From NCBI GenBank assembly GCA_014706295.1, contig JACSVZ010000012.1, positions 13,820,227-13,884,226 of the forward strand: a stretch of 64,000 bases of DNA, read 5' to 3'. This DNA comes from Lycocorax pyrrhopterus obiensis (Eukaryota; Chordata; Aves; Passeriformes; Paradisaeidae). The position numbers and the translations under genes were made by a program. The notes under the pieces are model-generated. The model was not told the DNA's origin. It searched no databases and worked only from the letters and a program-made list of their open reading frames with translations. Below, in pieces: positions 49,633 through 58,250 of this stretch; position 1 is the first letter of the stretch; the number at the start of each line of letters is the position of its first letter.

Positions 49633-52600
49633 CTGGAGGAGGCAGCAGTGAGGCATGGATGGACACACACTCCCTGCCTGACCCTGTCCCCAGCCCCATC
49701 CTGCAGGATCCATCCCCTCGCCCAGCAGGGCTGGGGACTGCCCTGGGCAGGGGGCTGTTCCCTGACCACACTCACCGGAGGCTCCACAGGCAGTGTCCCC
49801 CCGTTGTCCAGGAACTTGGAGAAGGTCTCCACATCTCGGGTGCTCTTATACTCAACCATCTGGAGCCGTGGGAGGGGAGGGCTCTGAGGGCGTCACTGTC
49901 CCCCAGGTGCTGGTGACCCCACGAGTGCCCACACCTACCTTCCTGCCCGGCCCTGCGGGGAAGTAGTGCAGGGTGGGGAAGCCATGGATGGTGATGTTCT
50001 CCAGCTCGTTGGCCGTGGAGTCCATCTCGGCGATGACGATGTCCTCATGGTCCTTGTAGCGCTCGGCCAGCTCCTCCCAGGCGGCGGCCATGGCCTGGCA
50101 GTGGGGGCACCACGGCGCGTCTGTGGGGTGGGCGCATTGCCAAGGGGTCTGTGGCAGGGCTGGGGCTGTCGTGGAGGGGCTGAGCTCCATGGCAGAGCTC
50201 AGGGAGGGCCGTGGGTGGCCCTAGCACTTACAGAACTTGACGAAGACATTCTTGGTCTCATCGAACGCCACCTGCTCGAAGGTCTTCCCCACCAGGACTT
50301 TAACGGGCCGCTTGTCCCAGTCCTCGGGGGGCTCGGCACTCAGCAGGTGAGGCTGTGGGGACAATCAGGACAGCCACAGCCTGGGCTGAGCAGTGCCAGA
50401 GGCGCCCGGGGCACAGTGCAGGCTGGGGCAGGGGTATGTTCCTGTGCTGCCTTTTGGACCACATCTTCCCCTCTGCTGCCATCCCAGCTCTGTGTGTCTC
50501 CACAGCAGCAGTCTCCTGCCCCCTTGCCCACAACAAATCCCCAAATCCTCAAGCCTGGCAGCAGAAGTATCAGCAAACAGGTCCCTGGTGTTCACCACAC
50601 AACTGTCATCATTAGGCTTCCAAGCCAACAGCCCATCTCTCACCACAGGGCAGAATCCATCAGTGCTGGCTGGCACGGTGCTGCATCCCTCACCTTCACC
50701 TTGCCGTCCAGCACCGCCTGGATGAAGGTGCGAATGGCCGAATCCGAGAAGTTGTCCTGCTCCATCTGGTACTTGCGATTGTTCTCCATCTTGACGAGGC
50801 GCAGGGTGGGGGCATCAGCAGGGGTCATGCCAAAGAAGGGCAGGACGTCGGCGCCGTGCCCGGTCACATCCACCACCACGAAGAGCACCTGGGCAGGGAA
50901 TGGGGGACACTGAGGCTGGGGAGTCCCTCAGCCACCCTCCATGTCCCTACCATGGGGCCACCTCACCTCACCCCGGAAGCCACCGGCAGCTGCCCTGAAG
51001 CCATCCCGCAGCGACAGCTGCTCCGATGAGGACTTGTTGAGGAAGAGCAGCATGTGGTGGGGGATCTTGGCACTGAAGATCTGGTTGGATGTCTGGGGAG
51101 GAGGAGGAGGATGAGGGCAGGGCAGCCATGGCCCTTGCAGGACAGTGACAGGGCTGGGGACAGGCTGTACCTCGTTGGTGAACTCCATCACCAGCTGCAG
51201 GCTGTGGACGCGGAGCAGCTGGGTGAGCTCGGCCGTGTCCAGCCCCCGTGCCAGGTCCACGGGAAAGTTTGTCTGTCTCTCATCAAACTGCCAGGGCAGG
51301 GGGCTGTGAGGGCTGAGGGGAGGACAGGATAGCCCCACCACTTCCCTGGCACCCCCTCACCTTCTTGAACAGGCAGATGGTGTCAGCTGACAGCCCATAC
51401 TCCTGGAAGAGCTCAGCTGCCTCTGCCACGCCAAATGTCATGTCCACCATCTCGGCAGCCACCTCGAAGAACGCCTGGGCTGCCTCACCCCTCAGGTCCT
51501 GCACAGCCACCCATCAGTGCCACAGCCACAGCCACAGCCATGGTCCAGCCCCAACCCACCCCAGCCCACCTTGAAGAAGCCAACGACCACCAAGTCCTGG
51601 GAGTCGACGAAGGCAGCCGCGGTGTCGGTGTCCTGCAGCAGAGTGGCGCTGGGGCCGGCCCGGCGCTGCATCCAGCGCACGATGCCCTGGCTGTCCATGC
51701 GGCCTGGCACAAGGAGCGGGGCCCCCAGCGTCACCTGACACCCCTCACCAGGCTGCCACCCCTCACTGTGCCACCAACCTCAGCCACCTGTCACCACCAC
51801 CAGCACGGCACTGCCCAGCATCACCACCTCATACATCATCACCACGCTGTCACCCGTCCACTGTCACCACCACGACATTACCACCCCTCTCACCATCACC
51901 ACCCTGTGACCCCCACAAGGACAGTGCCACCCTCCCACCATCAGGCCTTGCCACCCTCCCCAGCCCAGTGGCAGTGTCCCCCTCGATGGGTGCCACAGAC
52001 ACTGCGTGGTGCCACGGCCCTACCGGTGTATGCCAGGGGGTGGGTGCGGTTGCCATCACGGAAGAGCTTGAGCGTGGGGTAGGAGGTGATGCCAAACTCA
52101 GTGGCCAGAGCTGTCTGTGCCGTGGCATCCACCTTGCCCAGCCGGGCAGGGCTGGACTCGTTCCTCAGCTCAGTGGCTGCCTGGGCAAAGGCAGGAGCCA
52201 GCTGCTGGCAGTGCCCACACCACGGCGCGTCTGTGGGTAGGGGACAGCATTGATAATGGGGACAGGTGGGGACAGCCCAATGGCTGTGTGAGCCCACTGG
52301 GCCCCAGGTTGTGCCCCTGTCCCATACCCACACCATGTGTCCCTGTCCTGTGTCCCTGCTCCGTGTGTCTGTCCCCATCCCATGCCCTGTCACATGGCCC
52401 ATGCTCTTGCCCCTCTGACCCACAGCCCTGCCCCTGCCAGCCCCACCTACCCTCCATCCCGTACCTGTGCCCATGTGTCTGTTCTGCCCACACTCAGCCA
52501 TGGCTGGTCCCCCCTGCCAATATTCCCAACCCCACATCTTCCTCTGCCCACACCCCTGCCCACAGTGGGGGCACTCACAGAACTCCACCAGCAGCAGCTG

Positions 52601-52813
52601 GTGCTCACTCAGAGCACGGGCAAAGTTGTGCTCATGGAGAACCAGGACATTGTCCTCCTCCTTGATCTCATCTGAGAGCACTTCATCCTCTTTCTTCTCC
52701 TTTTCCTCCTCTTCTACCACCTCTTCTTCCTTATCCTCGTCCCCCAAAGCCGGGCCCAGCCAGGCCAGTGACAGCACCAGCAGCCAAACCAGCCGGGACC
52801 CGCAGCCGCGCAT
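49552..52813 (-). CDS. PDIA2: Protein disulfide-isomerase A2 (PDIp), complete, 11 exons
   Basis: An ER oxidoreductase and chaperone that forms and rearranges disulfides; it is pancreas-enriched in mammals. Exons from 5' to 3': 52813-52579, 52230-52024, 51703-51570, 51498-51361, 51287-51171, 51092-50967, 50888-50694, 50352-50232, 50120-49939, 49859-49776 and 49632-49552. All have GT..AG borders and closed phases, giving 539 residues (human 525). Domains: signal peptide 1-24, a very acidic stretch 25-54, thioredoxin fold a with WCGHC (C83, C86), two inactive b folds, fold a' with WCPHC (C429, C432), and a C-terminal RDEL retrieval signal. [22 protein letters not shown] and [15 protein letters not shown] match PDIA2 rather than PDIA1 or PDIA3. 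The human second site is CTHC. No break is seen. Confidence 0.97.
49939..50120 (-). CDS. PDIA2: PDIA2 exon 9: second catalytic site CPHC
   Basis: Encodes [20 protein letters not shown], then [17 protein letters not shown] and [16 protein letters not shown] with the cis-proline. The residue between the cysteines is proline (codon CCC), where human PDIA2 has threonine and most PDIs have glycine. Confidence 0.96.
50353..50693 (-). other. PDIA2: PDIA2 intron 7
   Basis: 341 bases, GC-rich. Nothing recognised in it. Confidence 0.8.
51516..51541. repeat. PDIA2: (CCACAG)n short repeat in PDIA2 intron 3
   Basis: Four consecutive ccacag units lie in an intron of only 71 bases (51499-51569). Confidence 0.8.
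51775..51960. repeat. PDIA2: CAC/CAT-rich low-complexity tract in PDIA2 intron 2
   Basis: Dense caccac, catcac and tcaccac words with periodic ctgtcacc, a degenerate simple repeat that fills most of the 320-base intron. It produces long His/Thr-rich false frames on the plus strand. Confidence 0.85.
52024..52230 (-). CDS. PDIA2: PDIA2 exon 2: first catalytic site CGHC
   Basis: Encodes [20 protein letters not shown], the nucleophilic cysteine pair of the a domain, then [20 protein letters not shown] with the cis-proline (TSYPT). It ends in YTG. The 207 bases match neighbouring phases. Confidence 0.96.
52231..52578 (-). repeat. PDIA2: PDIA2 intron 1 with C-rich degenerate repeats
   Basis: 348 bases rich in ccctgtccc, ccatgtgtccc and similar words, a degenerate short-period repeat. 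No exon is present. Confidence 0.6.
52579..52813 (-). CDS. PDIA2: PDIA2 exon 1: signal peptide and acidic segment
   Basis: Starts at ATG (plus-strand cat at 52811-52813) in a good context (gcaccATG). It encodes a hydrophobic signal ([17 protein letters not shown]), then about 30 residues that are mostly Glu, Asp and Lys, then [13 protein letters not shown], the first strand and helix of the a domain. The donor gtgagt splits the tyrosine codon of the active-site YAPWC. Confidence 0.95.
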
Positions 52814-53092
52814 GGTGCCGGCACTGAAAATGTTGTCCGGGGAGGAGGACGAAGATAAGGGACCTGGGGGCGGGTGGTGCCGGTCCCCTGGGGCTCGTGG
52901 CCCTCCGCTACTGGCTGCCCGGCCCCGCCGATAAGGCAGCGGGACCAGGTGGCTGTTTTCCAGCCGCTCGTCGCCGCAGGGAGACCCGGCCCCGCCAGCG
53001 GCACGGGGACACGGCCGCTGGCGACAGGGAGCAGGGGGACAAGCACAGGCGGTGGGGGCACAGACACACCAGTAAGAGACCAGTCTGTAGGG
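52814..53092 (-). promoter_or_regulatory. PDIA2: PDIA2 upstream region / gap to ARHGDIG
   Basis: About 280 GC-rich bases between the PDIA2 ATG and the candidate ARHGDIG polyadenylation signal must hold the PDIA2 promoter and 5' UTR unless PDIA2 transcription starts inside ARHGDIG. No TATA box is evident. On the minus strand it contains TTATC (GATA-type) words and the E-box/TTTTCC pair described separately. Confidence 0.55.
52946..52962 (-). promoter_or_regulatory. PDIA2: PTF1-like bipartite element upstream of PDIA2
   Basis: On the plus strand an E-box CAGGTG (52946-52951) is followed after four bases by TTTTCCA (52956-52962). This is the arrangement of the E-box plus TC-box bound by PTF1 (PTF1A/RBPJL) in pancreatic acinar promoters. 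It lies about 135 bases upstream of the PDIA2 ATG. Function is inferred. Confidence 0.45.
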
Positions 53093-53098
53093 TTTAAT
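53093..53098 (-). terminator. ARHGDIG: Candidate ARHGDIG polyadenylation signal ATTAAA
   Basis: Plus-strand tttaat gives ATTAAA on the gene strand, about 310 bases after the stop codon. No AATAAA occurs in the gap. Confidence 0.55.
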
Positions 53099-53378
53099 GG
53101 CGATGGAAGAGCACAGCCTGCGACAGGGCGGGTACCGGACACGGCACCACCACGGCAGGGTCACAGCCCCGGCCCCAGCGATGGGGACGCCGTGAGGACC
53201 AGGCGGGCGTCGATATTTAAAAAAAAAGAGCAATTAAAAATAACTTTGGTTGCGAAGACCACGACCACGGGCTCTCGCTCGCTAAGGGACCCCCCTCAAC
53301 CCTTCACGCGACTGGGGCAAGCGCGGCGGTGCCGGCCAGGGGTCCCCCGGGATGGCGGCACCGCGTCCCCGAGCTGGC

Positions 53379-53406
53379 GGGGGGAGTCGGGGTGCGGGGG
53401 GCGGGG
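53379..53406 (+). other. G-quadruplex-forming motif next to ARHGDIG stop codon
   Basis: Four G-runs of 6, 4, 6 and 4 are separated by loops of 4, 3 and 1 bases on the plus strand, ending one base before the ARHGDIG stop. The ARHGDIG mRNA carries the C-rich complement. Confidence 0.8.
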
Positions 53407-56400
53407 TCAGTCCTCCCAGGCCTTCTTTATGCAGAGGCCCCACTCCCAGGAGAGGTGCTCCGTCTTGTCATCGTCGGTGACGAGGGAGCGGACGCGGTAG
53501 GAGCCCCGTGCCAGCCACCCCCGCGGCGCCTCCTCCGCCGGCGTCACCACCTCGTACTCCTCGGCCCGCGGCGCGTAGCTGCCCACCATGAAAACGTCGC
53601 GATCCACTGGGCGAGGAGGGGAGAGGAGGGACGGGTGAGTGGGGCCAGGGTAGCGCGGAGGCCCCCAGCCCCGGCCCCCCAGCCCCCAGCCGCACTCACC
53701 GGGCCGGCCCCGGCGGTAGGTGAGGTGCAGGCACCGCAGCCCGCAGACGATCTCCCTGTTCACCTGCGGGCAGAAGGCAGGGGGGACATGGGGACTGTGG
53801 CCATGGCATGGGGACCCCTGGCCTTGGGTACCCATCCTGACATCCACCGCTTCCAGGATCCAGCCCCTTGTCAGAATTCAGCATCATCAAAGGCGGCAGG
53901 GACTCCAGGGTGGCAGGTAACTCCAGGAGGGGCAGGGACTCAGAGACAGCAGGGATCCCCCCTCAGGAAGGGCACGGACCCCCAGGAAACCCTGGGATAG
54001 GCAGCATTGCTGGGATCTCTGGGAGAAGCAAGGATTCTGGGGTGGCAGGAACCATCAAAGGGGCAGGCACCCTGGGGTGGCAGTCGCGGTGGGGACAGCA
54101 AGGACCCCCAGGGTGGCAAGGACCCAGGAGGCTGGGAAACTCAGGGTGGGCAGAGACCCCCAGAGGGGCACGGACCCCAGGGGTAAAGGGTGGGAAGCAG
54201 ATGTCCCAAGTCAGGGACTCTGGGGCAGGCAGGGACCCATGGGTGGCAAGAAGGACCCTGTGGGGCAGAGTCATGTGGGAAAAGGGACCCATGGGGATCA
54301 GAGACTACTTGGGGCAAGGAATCCAGGATGCAAGGGCAGGGACCCAGGGTAACAAGGACTTCTTGGGGCAGGGACTCCGTGGTGTGAGGGCAGCAGGGAC
54401 ATGACCAGCCAGTGGGCACAGGGCACCACGCACTTGCCTCACCTTGAAGGACACCTTCACCCTGTAGTCCACCCCTTCCTTCAGCACAAAGGCCCGGCCT
54501 CTCAGCTCCTCCAGATCTCCTGCACAGGCAGAAGGTCCATCAGCCTGGTACCCCTTCCTCCTCCTCCTCATCCTCCTCCTCCTCCTGCAGGTGTCCCCAG
54601 GGCTCACCTGTCAGGTCCATGGTGATAGGCCCCGGCGCCTGCTCGCACATCAGTGTCAGCCTTGTCACCTGCACGTTGGGCACGCTGGCATCTAGGGACA
54701 AGCAGCAGGGCTCAGACCTTACCCGCCATGCCCAGTCCACCATCACCTCCATCCCAGTGAGCCAAGGGGCTGCCCATGGCCCTGTAATGGCAGGAAGGGC
54801 CGCAGTGTCTGTGGTGGGGGTGTTAAAGCAAGCGAGTGCCAGGCAGCCAGGCAGGGCACAGGAGAGCAGGGGCATCTCAGGTCACCCCATCACTGGCATC
54901 GGTGCCTGTTGGGGTATCACATTTAAAGGACCCAGACGCGGGTACTTCCCAGGGTGTGCCATTCCCTGGCTCAGGGGCGGGACAAAGGGAAGCAGAGGAG
55001 GAGGATGCAGCATGTGCAGCCAAGGCATCCCTTGAGGTGGGCACTGGTCTAATTCACGCCCCCAGCCCACCCTGCATGCCCCCCAGCTTTCACACATACC
55101 ACGGTGCACCCCTCATGCACCCCACTGGTTTGCACACACATATCCCCCAGTTTGCACCCTCCCCAGTGCGTTCATGGATGGACACTGGGGTGCTCGGCCC
55201 GTGGAGCACCCCAGGGACCCCCAGTGCAGAGCAGCACCAGCCTGGGGGGCCATGGGGAGCACCGTCTGGGCACCGGCAGCCGTGTTACCCCGGTGTCCCT
55301 CCCCCTCGCCCCCGCCGCTCGCTCCTCTCCGTCATCCCCATGAATTTCCCGGTTCCCTGTAGCCGTTCCTATGGAAACTGCGGCGGTGATCCCGTAACCA
55401 AGGCAACTGGGGTCCCCGGGCACCGGTACTCTGTCGGCAGGGAATGCCGGGGTCTCTGCGCAGGTGGGGGGCGCAGGCAGCACCCACGAGCGATTCCAGC
55501 TGGGATGTGCCCTCCCTGCCGGGGATGCCCCTCGGGACGCTCCCTGCTCCAGCACGCCCGAGCTCCCTGCGCCCGCTGAGGCTGCATCCTCCGGCTGGGC
55601 TGCCGGGGTGCCGCGGTGCCCAAACCCGACTGCAGCCCCCAGCCTTACCCACGGCAGCAGGGATGGCGCCCAGCAGTGCCTGCTTATACTTCCGCAGGCT
55701 CTCATCCCCTGGGTCCAGCTCCTGGATCTCCTGCAGGCTCTTCTTCTCCGGCGTCTTGTACGCCAGGGCCACGTCGGCATCCTCCTCCTCCTCCTCCAGC
55801 GATAGCGTCACCCCCTCCTTGTCAGCCATGATGTCTGCGGGGGACAGGCAGTGGCAGCCCCGGGGACACCCCGGGGGACACCCCCGCGACACGAAGGCGC
55901 TGGTGGGCAGGGGGTGGCTGGGCTGTGACATGGGAAATCCCCGTGGGGAGGCCAAGCTGCTCCCCTACTCGGAGCTGTGGGAAGTCTGCCAGGCTCGGTG
56001 TCCCCGGGGCCTGGTGGCACAGCTGAGACCAGAGGTGCTGCCGCCGGCTGCATTTCCGCACGGTCATGGAGCAAGGCGAGCTGGTGCCTACGCGGTGTGC
56101 TCGGCCTGGGGGGCGCTTGCAGACCCCTCCAGCCTGCAGGCCCCCTTCGTGTCACCCGGAGAAGTCCTTGTCACTGCCCTGCGGCCCCCTCCAACTCCAC
56201 TGGGCAACCTCCAGCCCCATCTCCCACCCCAAACCCAAACCACCGGCAGCCGCAGGGCAAAAAGGCATCACTGGGATGGTGGCTCCGGTGCTGCCAGGCT
56301 GCTGGGGGGCACAAGGGTGGGTGATGTCCCCACAGTCTCTGACTCTCCCTGCTCACTGCATCACATCCCCCCCCCCACCACCCCCTTCTTGTGACTGCAG

Positions 56401-57004
56401 CCACGGAGCTCCCCAAAGCCCCTGGAACTCCATCCCTGGGGGCGTGCTGGGCACCCAGCATGGGGCAGAGGCCACTGCCTGCACTCAGCCCCAGGGCCAC
56501 AGGGCCAAAAGTGTGAGGCCACAGGGCCAAGATGTGGGTCCCCAGGGCAGTGGTGGTGATGGGGACACAGCAGTAGCCTTGCTGCCCCCCTGGGCCCCCC
56601 ACCAAGGCCCTGCCCCTCGGCTGTCACGGCAGCATGTGGGCGCTCCCAGCCCAGGGATGTACCCACCTGGGGACTCGCTGGCTGCCCACGGGTGGCAGGG
56701 CAGGGTGGCATGCGCCGGGTGCCACAAGCTGCGAGGTGGCAGGGAGACAGCGGGGGTCTCCCCCGTGGGACGCTCCGGTCCCCCCGGGCCCGGGGTGATG
56801 CTCACTCATGGATGCACCGGGTGCCCGGGGGATGCTCACCTGTTGGGGACTCGGAGTGATGCTCGCCCTCCCTCCCCGGGGCAATGCCCCCCGCCGCCCC
56901 CGGGCGCTGCCCCCCGGCCGCCGCCGCTCACCTCGGTAGCACAGCGCCAGCCAGAGCAGCTCCAGCAGCTGCCCGCCGGCCTCGCACACGTCCAGGCCGA
57001 GCAT
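53407..57004 (-). CDS. ARHGDIG: Rho GDP-dissociation inhibitor 3 (RhoGDI-gamma), complete, 6 exons
   Basis: Binds prenylated GDP-bound Rho GTPases, masks the lipid and keeps them off membranes. Exons from 5' to 3': 57004-56932, 55834-55649, 54691-54608, 54519-54443, 53763-53700 and 53606-53407, all GT..AG (the exon 3 acceptor is TAG) with closed phases. They give 227 residues (human 225). The N-terminus [20 protein letters not shown] is the hydrophobic/amphipathic extension that marks RhoGDI-3 and directs it to Golgi membranes; RhoGDI-1 and -2 lack it. A Glu run and [19 protein letters not shown] form the regulatory arm. [45 protein letters not shown] and [16 protein letters not shown] form the immunoglobulin-like fold that takes the prenyl group. 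No defect is seen. Confidence 0.97.
53764..54442 (-). repeat. ARHGDIG: ARHGDIG intron 4 filled by degenerate tandem repeats
   Basis: From about 53850 to 54400 the words gggtggcaggaac, gggcagggacccc and ggcaaggaccc recur every 24-35 bases in imperfect form, like an old minisatellite. Long glycine-rich false frames on both strands come from this. Confidence 0.75.
54520..54607 (-). repeat. ARHGDIG: ARHGDIG intron 3 (88 bases) with (CTC)n tract
   Basis: A very short intron whose middle is a plus-strand cct/ctc trinucleotide run, interrupted once by cat. On the gene strand it is a GGA/GAG repeat. Confidence 0.85.
54692..55648 (-). other. ARHGDIG: ARHGDIG intron 2
   Basis: 957 bases, GC-rich. No exon or repeat family recognised. 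Confidence 0.8.
55835..56931 (-). other. ARHGDIG: ARHGDIG intron 1
   Basis: About 1.1 kb, GC-rich, with a C-run near 56370. The plus strand has a 468-codon open frame that starts in this intron (56066-57472). It has no family resemblance and is attributed to base composition. Confidence 0.8.
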
Positions 57005-58250
57005 GGCCGGGCCGTGCCGGGCCCGCCGCCCCCGGGGCCGGGCGGGGCGGCCGCTGGCGGAGCCCGGGGCGCGGCTCTGCCGGTGCCGGCGGCTCCTCCC
57101 GCCCGCTGCCGCCGCGCTCGGCGGTGCCGGCTGCTCCCGCGCGCTCCCCGCTGCGTTTCCCGGCGCTGCCCGGCGCGGCCCGGCGGGGCGGCGGCGGCTC
57201 CCGCAGACGCGGCGGCTCCGCTGCCCGCCCCCGCCCGCCCCCGCCCCTCGGCGGCTCCAGCCCCTCCGCTCGTGGGCGGCGAGACTGCAGTGAGCTCATC
57301 GCCGGGCGCGCCCGCCCCGCGCTGCCCGCACCCCGCGAGCATCCTGCCTGTACCCTCAGTGCTCTGCCTGCATCCCAGGAGCATCCTCTCTGCACCCTCA
57401 GTGCACTGCCCGCGCCACGGCCGCACTGCCCGCATCCTAGCGAGCCCCTTGTTCACAGTGCCCGCACCATGACCGCGCTGCCCACTGCCCCGCACGCTGC
57501 CGGCACATCGTCCACCCTGCCCATATCCCGCGAGCATCCTTCCTGTACCCTCAAGGCACTGCCCGCACCCTGCCCGCACCGCTATCCAGCAGCCACAGCG
57601 GTGTGTTTCCCCCTCGCTGGCACCGGGTCAGCCAGGGCACCCCCGGCCCCGGGAGGCTCAGGGGGTGGGGAGGGGGCCGGACCTCCCGGGCCGTGCCGGG
57701 GGTCCCACAGGCAGGGGGCAAATTGACCCCGGAGGTCGGGGCCGGGTTTGGGGCACCCGGTGCAGACGGCGGCAGCCGCGGGGGGGGGCGGCGGGGCGGG
57801 ACCGGGCGGGGCCGAGGCGGGTTCGGGCGGAGAGGCGCGGCGCGGGGCGCGCACCCGCGATGACCATCGGCGGCCCCCGCGGCCGGCACCCCCGCCTGCA
57901 GATGCCCTGCCTGCGCAAGGTGAGCGACACCGGCACCGGCAGCCGTCCCGCGGGGAGCGGGCACCGCGCTGGGGCCGGGCACTGACACGGCGGAAACCGG
58001 GCACCGCCACCGTGGGGAGCGGGCACCGTGGGGAGCGGGCACGGAGGGCACCCGGTGTTGGGACTGTGGGGATCGGGCACTGGCATCGTGGGGAGGGGGC
58101 ACCGAGGGCACCGGCACCGTGTGGATCGGGGATCGGGAGCTGGGACGGTGAAGACTGGGCACCGGCACCGTGTGGACCGGGGACGGGGCGCTGGGACGGT
58201 GGGGACCAGACACTGACACTGCACTGGGTTATGAGGGCATCGGGGGCAGC
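56850..58250. promoter_or_regulatory. CpG island with divergent ARHGDIG / RGS11 promoters
   Basis: Start codons of the two genes face away from each other 855 bases apart (57004 and 57860). The interval is very GC- and CpG-rich, TATA-less, and carries several GGGCGGG Sp1-type boxes just before the RGS11 ATG. This head-to-head arrangement is also known in mammals. Exact transcription starts are unknown. Confidence 0.8.
57330..57575. repeat. Degenerate repeat in the ARHGDIG-RGS11 promoter interval
   Basis: Units like gcgagcatcctgcctgtacc followed by ctcagtgcactgcccgca occur near 57332, 57376 and 57525 with variants between them. This is an old tandem repeat of about 45 bases. Confidence 0.7.

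Noticed and set aside
49966..50913. 315-codon plus-strand open frame
   Set aside because: Antisense shadow of PDIA2 exons 7-9.
51941..53233. 430-codon minus-strand open frame starting far upstream of PDIA2
   Set aside because: It includes real PDIA2 exons 1 and 2 but reads through intron 1 and the 5' flank. The true start is at 52813, before the signal peptide.
56066..57472. 468-codon plus-strand open frame
   Set aside because: It crosses ARHGDIG intron 1, its first exon in antisense and the promoter interval. Composition is Pro/Ala/Arg/Gly-rich as expected from GC-rich DNA, with no domain.
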